A stretch of 64,000 bases of DNA from Acidovorax sp. A79 (GCF_041154505.1 NZ_AP028672.1:2892501-2956500); one strand, 5' to 3'. Counted from the stretch's first letter, positions 8,271-18,392 are shown. Notes: a model not told the origin generated them from the letters alone. Program-made: numbers and translations.

Positions 8271-8307
8271 AAGACGCCCCGCAGCCGCCCCGGCTGCGGG
8301 GCGTCTT
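8271..8307 (+). terminator. Strong hairpin after mmsA
   Basis: A perfect 16-bp inverted repeat (AAGACGCCCCGCAGCC / GGCTGCGGGGCGTCTT) with a 5-base loop starts 21 bases after the mmsA stop. The T-tract is poor (GCCTTGT), so it may act as a terminator with help or as an RNA-stabilising end. Confidence 0.7.
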
Positions 8308-8484
8308 GCCTTGTGGGGGATTGCAGCCGATGGGGTCATGGCTGATCCACCCATATAAGCAGATTCGCTTACTAGGGTTTTCACGACCACCGCCCTACAA
8401 TCGCAGACCCTTACAAAGCTGACAGCCACTGCAGCGCCTCTGCAGCCCGGTTTTTGCACCCACCCCCTGAGTTGGAGACACTGA

Positions 8485-10830
8485 ATGCCCGAGAACACCA
8501 CGGCCCAGAACAACAACAACGATTCCGACAAGCGCGCCCAGCTGCGCCGTGCCGCTCTCGAGTACCACGAGTTTCCCAAGCCCGGCAAGATCGCCATCGC
8601 CGCTACCAAGCAGATGGTGAACCAGCACGACCTGGCCCTGGCCTACTCGCCCGGCGTGGCCGCGCCCTGCGAGGAGATCGTGAAGGACCCCGCCAACGCC
8701 TTCCGCTACACCGCGCGTGGCAACCTGGTGGCCGTCATCAGCAACGGCACCGCCGTGCTGGGCCTGGGCGACATCGGCGCGCTGGCCTCCAAGCCGGTGA
8801 TGGAAGGCAAGGGCGTGCTGTTCAAGAAATTCGCCGGCGTGGACGTGTTCGACATCGAGATCGACGAGAAGGACCCGGCCAAGCTGGTGGAGGTGATCGC
8901 CGCGCTGGAGCCGACGTTCGGCGCGATCAACCTCGAAGACATCAAGGCACCCGACTGCTTCTACGTGGAGCGCGAACTGCGCAAGCGCATGAAGATCCCC
9001 GTCTTCCATGACGACCAGCACGGCACGGCCATCACCGTGGCGGCGGCCATCGTGAATGCGCTCAAGGTGGCGGGCAAGAAGATCGAGGACGTGAAACTGG
9101 TCACCAGCGGCGCGGGCGCGGCGGCGCTGGCCTGCCTGAACCTGCTGCTCAAGGTGGGCGTGCAGCGCAAGAACGTGTTCGTCACCGACCTGGCCGGCGT
9201 GGTCTATGAAGGCCGCGAAGAGCTGATGGACGACGACAAGCGCCAGTTCATGCAGAAGACCGAGGCCCGCAAGCTGGCCGAGGTGATGGTGGGCGCGGAC
9301 GTGTTCCTGGGCCTGTCGGCGGGCAACGTGCTCAAGCCCGAGATGGTGGCCACGATGGCCGAGCGGCCGGTGATCTTCGCGCTGGCCAACCCCAATCCGG
9401 AGATCACGCCCGAGCTGGCGCACAGCGTGCGCGGCGACATCATCATGGCCACGGGGCGCTCGGACTACCCCAACCAGGTGAACAACGTCCTGTGCTTCCC
9501 CTACATCTTCCGGGGCGCGCTGGACTGCGGCGCGACCACCATCACCGATGAGATGGAGATCGCCGCCGTCCACGCCATCGCCGACCTGGCCCAGGCCGAG
9601 CAAAGCGAGGTGGTGGCCGCGGCCTACGTGGGCGAGAAGCTGACGTTCGGCCCCGAATACCTGATCCCCAAGCCGTTCGACCCGCGCCTGATGATGAAGA
9701 TCGCGCCGGCCGTGGCCCAGGCCGCCGCGGACAGCGGCGTGGCGCAGCGCCCCATCGCCGACATGGACGCCTACCGCGACCGGCTGCAGACCTTCGTCTA
9801 CGCCTCGGGCACGACGATGAAGCCCATCTTCGACGCCGCGCGCACCGCGGCCCGCAAGCGCGTGGCCTACGCCGAGGGCGAAGAGGAACGCGTGCTGCGC
9901 GCCGCGCAGATCGTGGTGGACGAGAAGGTGGCCCGCCCCACGCTGATCGGCCGCCCGGCCATCATCGCCCAGCGCATCGAGAAATTCGGCCTGCGCCTGA
10001 AGGAAGGCGTGGACTACGACGTGGTCAACACCGATTTCGACCACCGCTACCGCGACTTCTGGCAGACCTACCACCGCATGACCGAGCGCAAGGGCATCAC
10101 CCAGCAGGTCGCCAAGATCGAGATGCGCCGGCGCCTCACGCTCATCGGCTGCATGATGCTGCACAAGGGCGAGGTGGACGGCCTGATCTGCGGCACCTGG
10201 GGCACCACGGCCAACCACCTGCTCTACATCGACCAGGTGATCGGCAAGCACGCGGGCGGCGCCGACAGCACGGCGCAGGACGTGCCCGTGTATGCCTGCA
10301 TGAACGGCCTCATGCTGCCAGGGCGCCAGGTCTTCCTGGTGGACACGCACGTCAACTACGACCCCACGCCCCAGGAGCTGGCCGAAATCACCGCGCTGGC
10401 CGCGGAGGAAATGATGCGCTTTGGCATCAAGCCCAAGGCCGCGCTCCTGTCGCACTCCAATTTCGGCACCAGCAACCACCCCAGCGCCGTGAAGATGCGC
10501 CAGACGCTGGAACTGCTGCGCCAGCAGGCGCCCTGGCTGGAAGTGGACGGCGAGATGCACGGCGACGTGGCCTTGGACGGCAAGGCCCGTGCGGCCCTCA
10601 TGCCCAGCAGCGAACTGACGGGCGACGCCAACCTGCTGGTGTTCCCCAACATCGACGCGGCCAACATCGCCTACAACCTGCTCAAGACCGCCGCGGGCGG
10701 CGGCATCGCGATCGGCCCGGTGCTGCTGGGAGCGGCCAAACCGGTCCACATCCTGACGCCCAGCGCCACCGTGCGCCGCATCGTGAACATGACAGCCCTG
10801 ACCGTGGCGGATGCCAACGTGTCGAGATAA
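8485..10830 (+). CDS. maeB: NADP-dependent malic enzyme with phosphotransacetylase-like domain
   Basis: A 781-residue, two-part enzyme that decarboxylates malate to pyruvate with NADP+ reduction, feeding gluconeogenesis or lipid synthesis. The malic domain spans about residues 20-160, the NAD(P)-binding domain ~165-425 ([15 protein letters not shown] near 173; [14 protein letters not shown] near 207), and the phosphotransacetylase-like domain ~455-775. That last domain is regulatory rather than catalytic in characterised MaeB proteins. Length is typical. The preceding 230 bases hold a -10-like TACAAT near 8395 and no other gene. A terminator follows. Confidence 0.95.
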   Translation: MPENTTAQNNNNDSDKRAQLRRAALEYHEFPKPGKIAIAATKQMVNQHDLALAYSPGVAAPCEEIVKDPANAFRYTARGNLVAVISNGTAVLGLGDIGALASKPVMEGKGVLFKKFAGVDVFDIEIDEKDPAKLVEVIAALEPTFGAINLEDIKAPDCFYVERELRKRMKIPVFHDDQHGTAITVAAAIVNALKVAGKKIEDVKLVTSGAGAAALACLNLLLKVGVQRKNVFVTDLAGVVYEGREELMDDDKRQFMQKTEARKLAEVMVGADVFLGLSAGNVLKPEMVATMAERPVIFALANPNPEITPELAHSVRGDIIMATGRSDYPNQVNNVLCFPYIFRGALDCGATTITDEMEIAAVHAIADLAQAEQSEVVAAAYVGEKLTFGPEYLIPKPFDPRLMMKIAPAVAQAAADSGVAQRPIADMDAYRDRLQTFVYASGTTMKPIFDAARTAARKRVAYAEGEEERVLRAAQIVVDEKVARPTLIGRPAIIAQRIEKFGLRLKEGVDYDVVNTDFDHRYRDFWQTYHRMTERKGITQQVAKIEMRRRLTLIGCMMLHKGEVDGLICGTWGTTANHLLYIDQVIGKHAGGADSTAQDVPVYACMNGLMLPGRQVFLVDTHVNYDPTPQELAEITALAAEEMMRFGIKPKAALLSHSNFGTSNHPSAVKMRQTLELLRQQAPWLEVDGEMHGDVALDGKARAALMPSSELTGDANLLVFPNIDAANIAYNLLKTAAGGGIAIGPVLLGAAKPVHILTPSATVRRIVNMTALTVADANVSR

Positions 10831-10880
10831 GCCCAAAATAGATAGCAAGCACTAACTTAAAAAGCTGCTTGCCCCCTTCA

Positions 10881-10915
10881 GCGTCTGCCCAATCTTTGTG
10901 CAGACGCTTGCTTTT
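10881..10915 (+). terminator. Rho-independent terminator of maeB
   Basis: GCGTCTGC and GCAGACGC form an 8-bp stem around an 11-base loop, followed by TTGCTTTTT. It is 50 bases after the maeB stop. Just upstream (10838-10876) is AT-richer DNA containing GCAAGCAGCT on the minus strand, perhaps a decayed half copy of the dispersed 44-bp repeat. Confidence 0.7.
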
Positions 10916-10984
10916 TGGGGGCCGTTGAGCGACACTAGCGGCTCGAAATTTCGGGTTAACCCGTAGTTTCTGAAAGGTTCGTTG

Positions 10985-11392
10985 ATGCTGAAGGCTGTAG
11001 CCACCCGGGCGCGCAAAGCAGGGTTTTTGTGTGTTTTGGGTGTTGCGTTCGTGTTGTCCCCGGTGGCGGGGCATGCCCGGAAATCCCCGTCCACCGACGG
11101 TTCCCTCACCCCCATCGCACTGGCCGAGTTGCCGCCCCAAGGGCGTGCGACGTATGCGCTGATCCGTGAGGGGGGCCCCTTTCCGTATGACAAGGACGGA
11201 TCGGTTTTTGGTAATCGCGAGCGGCTGTTGCCCGCCCACAAGCGGGGCTATTACCGTGAGTACACCGTCAGAACGCCAGGATCGCGCGACCGGGGAGCCC
11301 GGCGCATCGTGTGCGGCGGCAAGCCCCGGGTTCCGGACGCCTGCTACTACACCGGCGACCACTACGCCAGTTTTCGCGAGATCGTCGAATGA
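10985..11392 (+). CDS. Secreted guanyl-specific ribonuclease (RNase Sa/barnase type)
   Basis: A 135-residue precursor. Residues 1-31 form a signal peptide (AFVLSPVAGHA, cleavage expected near A31), and the mature ~104-residue protein aligns with Streptomyces RNase Sa. Shared stretches include FGNRERLLP, GYYREYTVRTPGS, RGARRIVCGG and YYTGDHYASF. The catalytic triad equivalents are E92, R107 and H126, all intact; C110 and C120 could form a disulphide. It should cleave RNA after guanosine outside the cytoplasm. ATG 10985 has AAAGG 7 bases upstream; a TTG sits one codon earlier. The next gene encodes a barstar inhibitor. Confidence 0.88.
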   Translation: MLKAVATRARKAGFLCVLGVAFVLSPVAGHARKSPSTDGSLTPIALAELPPQGRATYALIREGGPFPYDKDGSVFGNRERLLPAHKRGYYREYTVRTPGSRDRGARRIVCGGKPRVPDACYYTGDHYASFREIVE

Positions 11393-11532
11393 CCCCCGAT
11401 GCGGTGCACGCAGACCAGAAGAACCCTGGCAGCGCACACCGCGCCACCTTGAATCCCCCACGCGCAGGCCGCATTCCGCAGCCTTGCGAGAAGCCAGAAG
11501 TTTGTGGACTTTATAAAGAAAGAGTAGCGGAG

Positions 11533-11958
11533 ATGCAGACGCCACTTCGTAAAGACCTGGAAACGCCACTGCGTGGCGTGCGCACCAACATCGTGCAGTC
11601 CATTCGCGCCTTCCGCGTGCAGGACCTGCAGGATGCCGCCACCTCCATGGGTCACCATTTCTTGTACGCCAACCTGGCCCACGCGCAGTCCAAGCAGGAT
11701 GTGCTGGACCTGATTGCCGGGCAATTCACCTTCCCGTCGCACTTCGGCAAGAATTTTGATGCGCTGTACGACTGCATGACGGATCCCTTGCACAAATCGG
11801 GCCCGCAGCCTGGTTTCATCGTGGTGCTGGAGCAGATCCCCGCCACCGGCAAGTTCGACAAGGAAGCGCGTGAACAGCTGCTCGATATCTTCCGCGACGC
11901 CGCCGACTATTGGGGCGACCGAAAAATCCCCTTCCGCTGTTTCTATTCTTTTCTGTAG
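11533..11958 (+). CDS. Barstar-family RNase inhibitor
   Basis: A 141-residue protein whose C-terminal ~95 residues match barstar. FPSHFGKNFDALYDCMTD carries the inhibitor helix and its acidic residue, and GFIVVLEQIP leads to the terminal FRCFYSF strand. It would bind and block the RNase encoded just upstream if that enzyme is retained in or re-enters the cytoplasm. The start at 11533 is chosen for homology extent. An in-frame ATG at 11389 overlaps the RNase stop (ATGA) and would add 48 poorly conserved residues. The AT-rich stretch at 11500-11525 (TTTATAAAG) could give it its own promoter. Confidence 0.88.
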   Translation: MQTPLRKDLETPLRGVRTNIVQSIRAFRVQDLQDAATSMGHHFLYANLAHAQSKQDVLDLIAGQFTFPSHFGKNFDALYDCMTDPLHKSGPQPGFIVVLEQIPATGKFDKEAREQLLDIFRDAADYWGDRKIPFRCFYSFL

Positions 11959-11992
11959 CCCGTTCTGCATCCACCAGCCAAGCAGAACGGGC
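11958..11992 (+). terminator. Inverted repeat at the barstar stop codon
   Basis: GCCCGTTCTGC and GCAGAACGGGC form a perfect 11-bp stem with a 13-base loop starting at the last base of the stop codon. No T-run follows, so a Rho-dependent end or mRNA protection is as likely as intrinsic termination. Confidence 0.45.
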
Positions 11993-12146
11993 GAACGAGG
12001 CTACCGGCACCCAGGGTGTCGAGGGCATTGAGATCGCCGCGGAGCCCGCCGAGAAAATGCCGACCGACAAGCTCGTCGACGTGTCCCCGATGGCGCTGCG
12101 CATGAGCAGCCCTTTCAACGCCGGCTACTGGCTTTCGGCTGCCTGA
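11985..12146 (+). pseudogene. Coding-like remnant of unknown gene
   Basis: This open stretch continues to a TGA at 12144-12146 with strongly G/C third positions, as in the real genes around it (for example EGIEIAAEPAEKMP and MALRMSSPFNAGYW). No credible start exists: going upstream it merges with barstar in another frame. The best reading is a 3' end of a gene whose 5' part has been lost. An alternative is a 29-residue peptide from ATG 12057. No family is recognised. Confidence 0.3.
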
Positions 12147-12157
12147 GTCTGGCGGCT

Positions 12158-12254
12158 CATCCCCCTTCTCCCGGCGTCGCCGGAAAGGGGGGATGCCCTC
12201 ACTGCGGGGCGCCCCTTGCCTGGCATCCTCCGCTCGGGCCGTGCCAGTGGCTGT
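12158..12254 (+). repeat. Second repeat family, copy 1
   Basis: It starts CATCCCCCTTCTCCCGGCG, contains a C-run/G-run stem, and ends GCCTGGCATCCTC...GTGCCAGTGGCTG. The same order of blocks is found at 57633-57762. It lies between the convergent barstar and ksgA genes and is followed at once by copy 3 of the 44-bp repeat. Confidence 0.65.
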
Positions 12255-12275
12255 CATCTTAGTCAAATCAGACTC

Positions 12276-12319
12276 TAGCGCTTATCCATCAAGCGCGAGC
12301 AGCTATTGATTCAAGAGCA
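12276..12319 (+). repeat. Dispersed 44-bp palindromic repeat, copy 3
   Basis: Contains AGCGCTTATCCATCAAGCGC, the clearest form of the palindromic half, then AGCTATTGATTCAAGAGCA. It overlaps the last two codons and stop codon of ksgA (minus strand). Confidence 0.85.
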
Positions 12320-13090
12320 CTGCTGTGCCAAGGCCACAAACTCGCTCACCGGAACCTCCTCGGCGCGGCGCTGGGTGTCGAAGGTGCCGGCGAACTGGCG
12401 CGCTTCGAGCCAGCGGCCCAGCGTGTGGCGCAGCAGCTTGCGGCGCTGGCTGAAGGCGACCTGCACCAGCTCTTCCAGAAGGGGCACCGACAAGGGCGCG
12501 GGCTCTGCGTGCGGCACCATGCGCACCACGGCGCTGTCCACGCGCGGGGGCGGGTCGAAGCTCTCCGGGGGAACGAACAGCACGTTTTCCATGGCGTAGC
12601 GCCATTGCAGCATCACCGACAGGCGCCCGTAGTCGCTGGTGGCAGGCTGGGCCACCATGCGGTCGATCACTTCCTTTTGCAGCATGAAGTGCTGGTCTTC
12701 GATGACCTGCACATGGTCCAGCAGATGGAACAGGATGGGCGTGGAGATGTTGTAGGGCAGGTTGCCCACCACGCGCAGCCGCAGGCCAGGCTGCGCGGCC
12801 TTCTCGCGCATCGCTTGCGCCAGCGCGGTGAAGTCCACCTTGAGCACGTCGGACTCGATCACCTCCAGCTGGCCATGCAGCCGCAGGCGCAAGGCCAGGT
12901 CGCGGTCCAGCTCGATGACCGTGAGGCGCCCCAGGCGCTCCACCAGGGGCTGCGTGAGCGCCGCAAGGCCCGGTCCGATCTCGACCATGGGCTGGCCCGG
13001 CTGGGGCGCAATGGCCTGCACGATGTCTTCGATGATGCCCTTGTCGGACAGGAAATGCTGCCCGAAGCGCTTGCGGGGGATGTGCTTCAT
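12311..13090 (-). CDS. ksgA: 16S rRNA dimethyladenosine transferase KsgA/RsmA
   Basis: A 259-residue Rossmann methyltransferase that dimethylates A1518 and A1519 near the 3' end of 16S rRNA during 30S maturation. The start is at [14 protein letters not shown], the conserved N-terminus of the family. SAM-binding [11 protein letters not shown] and the catalytic NLPYNIS motif are intact. The C-terminal domain includes [12 protein letters not shown]. It is the last of a minus-strand series lptD-surA-ksgA, though 187 bases with a repeat separate it from surA. A dispersed repeat supplies its last two codons. Confidence 0.95.
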   Translation of the reverse strand: MKHIPRKRFGQHFLSDKGIIEDIVQAIAPQPGQPMVEIGPGLAALTQPLVERLGRLTVIELDRDLALRLRLHGQLEVIESDVLKVDFTALAQAMREKAAQPGLRLRVVGNLPYNISTPILFHLLDHVQVIEDQHFMLQKEVIDRMVAQPATSDYGRLSVMLQWRYAMENVLFVPPESFDPPPRVDSAVVRMVPHAEPAPLSVPLLEELVQVAFSQRRKLLRHTLGRWLEARQFAGTFDTQRRAEEVPVSEFVALAQQCS

Positions 13091-13142
13091 GCCATTGGCC
13101 CGCTGGTGCTGTCGATATGCCGGGAGACGGCATGCGAGCTGT

Positions 13143-13264
13143 GCAAGGGCGGCCAAGCCGCGCAGGCGGCGCTTCGCCGGGGGGCGCTGGCGGGGGCCCC
13201 TCCCTTCCCGCATCGCGCAGCGATACGGAAGAAGGAGGAGGAAGGTGCGCAGCGCCTCGGGGGG
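13143..13264 (-). repeat. Second repeat family, copy 2 (reverse)
   Basis: Reverse-oriented copy with GCAAGGGCGGCC, CCCTTCCCGCATCGCGCAGC, and ending CGCAGCGCCTCGGGGG. The block order mirrors 30557-30650. It fills most of the 187-base gap between surA and ksgA. Confidence 0.55.
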
Positions 13265-13277
13265 ACGTACTCCATCT

Positions 13278-14696
13278 TCATTGCGGCGGGTCGCGGTATT
13301 CCACATACGCGCGCCCGCGCAGTTCCTGCGCCCAGGTGGCGTAGGCCTCGTCCAGCTTCTTCTCGCGCACCGTATCGCGCGCCATGTCGCGCTGCTCGCG
13401 CTGCGTGAGCTTGGCCTCGCGGCGCTCGAGCAGCTGGATCAGGTGCACACCGAAGCGCGACACCAGCGGCTCGCTGATATCGCCGGGCTTGAGGCTGTTC
13501 AAGGCCTGCTCGAATTCGGGCACGTAGCGGCCCGGGTTGGCCCAGCCCAGGTCGCCGCCCTCCTTGGAGCTGCCGTCCTGGGAATGCTCGCGCGCCAGCG
13601 CCGCGAAGTCGGCCTGGCCCGCCAGCACGCGGCGCCGGTAGTCCGCCAGGCGCGCCGCGGCGGCGGACTCCGTCAGCTGCGGCCCGGTGCGCAGCAGGAT
13701 GTGGCGGGCATGGTTCTGCACCACCGTGGTGGGCACGCCCGCCGTGACGCGCTCCACCACCTTGAGCACGTGAAAGCCCGCCGGCGACCGCACGGGCCCG
13801 ACGATGCTGCCCACCGGCAGGCCCAGCGTGGAGTTCACGAACAGTTCGGGATACCGGTCCGCCGGCCGCAGGCCCAGCAGGCCTGCGGCCCGCTGCCCTT
13901 CGGGCGCGTCGGAGAACTCGCGCGCGACGGCCGCGAAGTCCTCACCCGCGCGCACCTTGTCGGCCGCGCGCTGGGCGCGTGCCTGGCGCTCGGCCACCTG
14001 CACGGGGCTGGCATTCTCGGGGACGAGGACGAGCACGTGCCCCAGGTTGATCTCCATCGAGGCCACGTCGGCGCCCCGTTGCTGCTCGCGCAGGTACTGG
14101 TCGATGTCCAGGTCGGACACCTTCACGCGCGCCTCCACTTCCCGTTCGCGCAGGCGCTGCTGCAGCAGCTGGTTGCGCAGCTCTTCACGGAAGCGCTCCT
14201 TGCCCATGCCGTCCCGCGCGAGGCGGCGGTAGAGGTCGTCCACCGTCATGTTGTTCTGCCGGGCCACGCCCTGCTCGGCCTGCGACACGGCGAAGTCATC
14301 CACCTTGACGCCGGACTCCTTCGCCTGCTGCAGCTGCACGCGCTCCAGGATGATCCGTTCGAGCACTTCACGGGCGAGCAGGTCGCGTGGCGGCATGGCG
14401 CCCCCCTGCTGCGCCAGCTGTGCCTCGGCGCGCGCGAGCCTCGAGCGCACCTCGTTGTTGGTCACGGGTTCGGAGTTGACCACGGCCACGATGAAATCCG
14501 CCTGACGGGGCGCCGAACTGCCGCCGCTGCCCGCCGCCGTCTCCGCGGGCAGCGTGATCGAAGGTGCGGCCGCCGGGCGCGCCGTCAGCCCCTTGCCTGC
14601 AGGCGCGCCGGAAGGGCGCAGGCCCTGGGCCAGGGTGCCCTGGGACATCAGGGAAGCCAGGGTGGCAATGGCCAGTGCGATGACACGGTGATTCAT
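13278..14696 (-). CDS. surA: Periplasmic chaperone and peptidyl-prolyl isomerase SurA
   Basis: A 472-residue protein with a signal peptide at residues 1-24 ([19 protein letters not shown]). An N-terminal chaperone domain (~60-220) precedes two parvulin rotamase domains, about 225-330 and 340-450. The second contains [30 protein letters not shown] and [12 protein letters not shown]. It escorts outer-membrane proteins, including LptD, to the BAM machinery. It starts 11 bases after the lptD stop on the same strand, so the two are co-transcribed, as in many proteobacteria. Confidence 0.95.
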   Translation of the reverse strand: MNHRVIALAIATLASLMSQGTLAQGLRPSGAPAGKGLTARPAAAPSITLPAETAAGSGGSSAPRQADFIVAVVNSEPVTNNEVRSRLARAEAQLAQQGGAMPPRDLLAREVLERIILERVQLQQAKESGVKVDDFAVSQAEQGVARQNNMTVDDLYRRLARDGMGKERFREELRNQLLQQRLREREVEARVKVSDLDIDQYLREQQRGADVASMEINLGHVLVLVPENASPVQVAERQARAQRAADKVRAGEDFAAVAREFSDAPEGQRAAGLLGLRPADRYPELFVNSTLGLPVGSIVGPVRSPAGFHVLKVVERVTAGVPTTVVQNHARHILLRTGPQLTESAAAARLADYRRRVLAGQADFAALAREHSQDGSSKEGGDLGWANPGRYVPEFEQALNSLKPGDISEPLVSRFGVHLIQLLERREAKLTQREQRDMARDTVREKKLDEAYATWAQELRGRAYVEYRDPPQ

Positions 14697-14707
14697 GGCG
14701 TTAAGCG

Positions 14708-17167
14708 TTAGTCATAGTTGCTGAAACGGCTGGGCGTTGTCACCTGCTCGCGCAGGTTCTGGTAGCGCGGCACATTTTGCTTGAAGGTATCCAGGGGGCT
14801 GGAGCCCAGGCTCAGGCGGGAGAAGCCCACGAATTCGATCTGGAACAGCAGGCGGGTGTTGGACGTGGTGACACTGCTTTGCAGGCGCTCGAGGACCACG
14901 CGGCCGATCCAGCAGCAGCTGTCGTACTCAAGGCCCACCACGGTGTCCACGAGTTTGCGGTCCTGCAGGCTGTAGTTCAGGCGCCCGACGCTGTACCAGC
15001 GCCCGCCGCCCTGGCCACGGCCGGCGGCGCCAGATGGCTTGTTGTTGTGGGTCTCGCTGCTGCCCCACAGCGCGTCCAGCGGCCATTGCCAGCCAATGTC
15101 GATCTGCTCGCTGGTGCCGCGCTGCAGGCGGTAGGCGGCGCTCACGGTGCGGTAGTTGCCCGGGCTGTAGCGCGCACCGATGGTCGAGCGGATGGAACGG
15201 CCGGTCTTGGGGTTGTACTGCACGGTGGAGTCAAAGCCCCACTGCGGCGTCCAGGTGATGCCCGCGCCCAGCAGCAGGTCCGACAGGCGCTCGCTCACGG
15301 GCGCGCCGCCCGGCAGCGTCACCTGCTGGTCGGAGAAACGAACGCGTTGCGCAACGCCGAAGCGCGCGGCCTCGGCGCCCGTGTTCGGGTCCAGCAGCCG
15401 CGTGGTGACGCCCAGGGTGAGCAGGTTGTTGTCGGCCAGCCGGTCGTTGCCCCCGAAGGCGTTCTCGGTGTAGATGGTGGCGAAATTGAAGTCGTTGGCC
15501 GCCGTGTCGTACACGGGCAGGCGGCTCTGGTCACGGTACGGCGTGTACGTGTAGAAAGCACGCGGCTCCAGCGTCTGCAGGAAGGCGCGGCCGAAGTACG
15601 CGGCGTCGCGCTCGAAGACCAGGCCGCTGTCCAGGCTGAAGGTGGGCAGCGCGCGGCTGGCCGAACGCTCGCCATTGGACAGCGGGGTATCGAACTGGTA
15701 CTGCGTGGCGTGCAGCTGCAGGCGCGGCGTGACGAAGCCCCCGGGCGACAGGAACGGTCGGCTGATCTGCGCCATGGCATAGCTGCGGTGGGCATTGGGC
15801 TGGCCCGTCAGCTCGCGGGCCGCCTGGAAGCGCGTGGTGTCCAGCTCCACGCTGGCATCCACCCCGCCACCGAGCTGCGAGGGGGCATAGCGCCATTGCA
15901 GCTGGGGCATGCGGTCGTAAGGCGGCACGATGGGAGAAGTCACGTCCTGCAGCGTCTGCCACTTGAGGGTGCGCACGCTCGCGGACATGTCATTGCGCGC
16001 CCAGGACAGCGTGGCATCGCCGGGCAGCAGGCGCTGGCGCAGAAGCTCGGAGGCGCGGCCGAAGTCGCGCCAGTAGTTGTCATCGCTGACGCGATTGAGG
16101 TTGAGGTTGAGCCCCACCCCGCCGATGCCGGTGTTGAAAGCACCCTGGTGCTGTCCCGAAAAGCTCCACCGCATGCGGTCGCGCAGGCGGTCGGTGGGCA
16201 TGACGTCGGCGCTGACCTGGCCGGAATAGCTCGGCTCCAGGTAGCGGAACTCGCCCCCCAGGTTGGCGCCGCGCTTGGTCATGAGGGCGGCGCGCAGCGT
16301 GGCATCGCGGTTGGGCGCGATGTTCCAGTAGTACGGCTGCATGTAGGCCACCCCGTCGCGGCTGTCCAGGCCGATGGTCGGGGGCAGCAGGCCGGACTTG
16401 CGCTTGTCCGACAGCGGGAAGGTGATGTACGGAATCGGCAGCAGCGACACGCCCTTGAACTCCAGCACCGCGTCTTCCGCCGTGCCCACCTCTTCCTCGT
16501 TGTCGATGCGGATGGTGGCGGCGCGCAGCACCCAGTCGGGCCGCCAGCTTTCTTCATTGCCGCGCTCGCACGTGGTGTACGTGGCGTTGTGCACCACGGC
16601 CCGGTCGCGGTCGATGAAATCCACGCGCGTGGCATCGCCGTGCGCCTGGGTGGCCAGAAACTTGTACCGCGCGTCGCTGAAGAAGCCCTCGAACGCATCC
16701 ACCCGCAGCTCCAGCGCCGTGCCTTCGTACACATTGCCCGCGCGGTTGATGCGCACCTGCCCGCTGGCCTTGGCCAGGTCTTCGGGCACGTTGTAGTCCA
16801 GGCGGTCGGCGCGGATCACGGTGTCGCCCCGGCGCAATTCGGCATTGCCTTCGATGACGGCGTTCAGGTCGGTCTGGCCGCTGATGTGGTCACCCTTCAC
16901 GAACACCGGCAGCTGGGGGCGCACGGCGTCCGGAATCTTTTCCTGCAGCAGCGGCGAGGTGCGCAGCGCGGGCGGTGCATCCCAGGCGCTGGGCGGGGGG
17001 GCCTCCGCCGCCTGCGCCAGCGCGGAGAGCGGCAGCCCGCACCAGGCCAGCGCCACGCCATAGGCCAGGGCCCGGGGCACGGGCGCGCGCAGCCGCACGG
17101 CCTTCGCCGTGGCGGGCCGGGTCCGGGGGGAAGGGGTCTGCACGGTAGGGGGCTTGCGGCGTGGCAC
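14708..17167 (-). CDS. lptD: LPS-assembly outer-membrane protein LptD
   Basis: An 819-residue outer-membrane protein that, with LptE, inserts lipopolysaccharide into the outer leaflet. It has a basic leader and signal segment (ALAYGVALAWCGLPLSALAQA), then an N-terminal OstA beta-jellyroll (~85-240, with NAVIEGNAELRRGDTVIRAD). A 26-strand barrel domain follows to the C-terminus, which carries cysteines (DSCCWIGRVVLERL) of the kind used in its disulphides. The longest frame begins with GTG, with no ATG upstream; a clear Shine-Dalgarno is not visible. surA and ksgA lie downstream; amgK is divergent. Confidence 0.95.
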   Translation of the reverse strand: MPRRKPPTVQTPSPRTRPATAKAVRLRAPVPRALAYGVALAWCGLPLSALAQAAEAPPPSAWDAPPALRTSPLLQEKIPDAVRPQLPVFVKGDHISGQTDLNAVIEGNAELRRGDTVIRADRLDYNVPEDLAKASGQVRINRAGNVYEGTALELRVDAFEGFFSDARYKFLATQAHGDATRVDFIDRDRAVVHNATYTTCERGNEESWRPDWVLRAATIRIDNEEEVGTAEDAVLEFKGVSLLPIPYITFPLSDKRKSGLLPPTIGLDSRDGVAYMQPYYWNIAPNRDATLRAALMTKRGANLGGEFRYLEPSYSGQVSADVMPTDRLRDRMRWSFSGQHQGAFNTGIGGVGLNLNLNRVSDDNYWRDFGRASELLRQRLLPGDATLSWARNDMSASVRTLKWQTLQDVTSPIVPPYDRMPQLQWRYAPSQLGGGVDASVELDTTRFQAARELTGQPNAHRSYAMAQISRPFLSPGGFVTPRLQLHATQYQFDTPLSNGERSASRALPTFSLDSGLVFERDAAYFGRAFLQTLEPRAFYTYTPYRDQSRLPVYDTAANDFNFATIYTENAFGGNDRLADNNLLTLGVTTRLLDPNTGAEAARFGVAQRVRFSDQQVTLPGGAPVSERLSDLLLGAGITWTPQWGFDSTVQYNPKTGRSIRSTIGARYSPGNYRTVSAAYRLQRGTSEQIDIGWQWPLDALWGSSETHNNKPSGAAGRGQGGGRWYSVGRLNYSLQDRKLVDTVVGLEYDSCCWIGRVVLERLQSSVTTSNTRLLFQIEFVGFSRLSLGSSPLDTFKQNVPRYQNLREQVTTPSRFSNYD

Positions 17168-17249
17168 GTGGGGCGATGGGCAGGGGCGGATGAAAGAAGG
17201 ACCCGCTCACCACGGAGGCGGGGAGCGGGTTTGTAAAATCGGATTATCC

Positions 17250-18392
17250 ATGAGCCACCCATCCTCCCCTTCTCCCGCCTGCCCGCCCCCGGGCATGGCC
17301 GTGGCAACCCCCGCAACTTGTACCGTGGCCTGGCCCGACGCGGCCCGCCAGACAGCCTTCGAAGCCTGGCTCGCCCCCCTGGTGGGCCCGCACCAGCTGC
17401 TGCCCGCCACGCTGCGCCCGGCGTCGGCCGATGCGAGCTTCCGCCGCTACCTGCGCATCGACAGCGCCACGGGCAGCAGCCGCATCGTGATGGATGCCCC
17501 GCCCCACCAGGAGAACTGCCGCCCCTTCGTGCAGGTGCAGGGCCTGATGGCGTCCGCGGGCCTGAACGTGCCGCAGATCCTGGCCTGGGACGAGCCCGGC
17601 GGGTTCATGCTGCTGTCCGACCTGGGGCATCGGACGGTGATCGAGCTGCTGAACCCCGGGCAGCCCCAGGCCGCCTACGCCTGGTACCAGCAGGCCACCG
17701 ATGTGCTGCTGGACTGGCAGAAGGCCTCCCAGCCCGGCGTGCTGCCGGCCTACGACGAGGCGCTGCTGCGCCGCGAGCTGGCGCTGTACCCCGACTGGTA
17801 CCTGGGCCGACACCGCGGCGTCACGCTGGACGACCAGCAGCAGGCCACCCTGGGCAGCGCCTTCGATGCCATCGTGGCGCACAACCTCGCTGCGCCCCAG
17901 GTCTACGTGCACCGCGACTTCATGACGCGCAACCTGATGGCCCCCGTCGAAGAAGGCGCGCCCCTGGGCGTGCTGGACTTCCAGGACGCCGTCTACGGTC
18001 CCATCACCTATGACATCGCCAGCCTGCTGCGCGACGCGTTCATCAGCTGGGAAGAGGAGTTTGTCATCGACATTACCGTGCGTTACTGGGAAAAGGCGCG
18101 CAAGGCCGGGCTGCTGGGCGCCCGCAGCGCCAGCGGCTGGGGCGATGACTTCGGCGAGTTCTACCGCGCGGTGGAATGGATGGGCCTGCAGCGCCACCTC
18201 AAGGTCGCGGGCATCTTCGCGCGCCTGACCCTGCGCGACGGCAAGCCCAGGTACCTGGCCGACGCGCCGCGCTTCATGGCCTACATCCGCGCCACGGCCA
18301 ACCGCTACCGCCAGCTGGGGCCCCTGCTCAAGATGCTCGACCAGATCGAGGGCACCGAGCCGGTCACGGGATTTGCCTACGGCCGGATGTAG
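17250..18392 (+). CDS. amgK: AmgK-type cell-wall sugar kinase
   Basis: A 380-residue protein of the aminoglycoside-phosphotransferase fold. The family anomeric kinase AmgK phosphorylates N-acetylmuramate and N-acetylglucosamine in peptidoglycan recycling. Motifs seen are ASFRRYLRI, the catalytic loop VHRDFMTRNLM and the metal-binding LDFQDAVYGPITYDIASL. Divergent pairing with lptD is the usual position of amgK in pseudomonads and betaproteobacteria. The usual partner murU (nucleotidyltransferase) is not next to it; rsmE follows instead. ATG 17295 (MAVATPAT) is an alternative start. Confidence 0.8.
   Translation: MSHPSSPSPACPPPGMAVATPATCTVAWPDAARQTAFEAWLAPLVGPHQLLPATLRPASADASFRRYLRIDSATGSSRIVMDAPPHQENCRPFVQVQGLMASAGLNVPQILAWDEPGGFMLLSDLGHRTVIELLNPGQPQAAYAWYQQATDVLLDWQKASQPGVLPAYDEALLRRELALYPDWYLGRHRGVTLDDQQQATLGSAFDAIVAHNLAAPQVYVHRDFMTRNLMAPVEEGAPLGVLDFQDAVYGPITYDIASLLRDAFISWEEEFVIDITVRYWEKARKAGLLGARSASGWGDDFGEFYRAVEWMGLQRHLKVAGIFARLTLRDGKPRYLADAPRFMAYIRATANRYRQLGPLLKMLDQIEGTEPVTGFAYGRM

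Noticed and set aside
10838..10876. Possible half copy of the 44-bp repeat after maeB
   Set aside because: Only GCAAGCAGCT and general AT-richness agree; the palindromic half is missing. It is mentioned with the maeB terminator but not counted.
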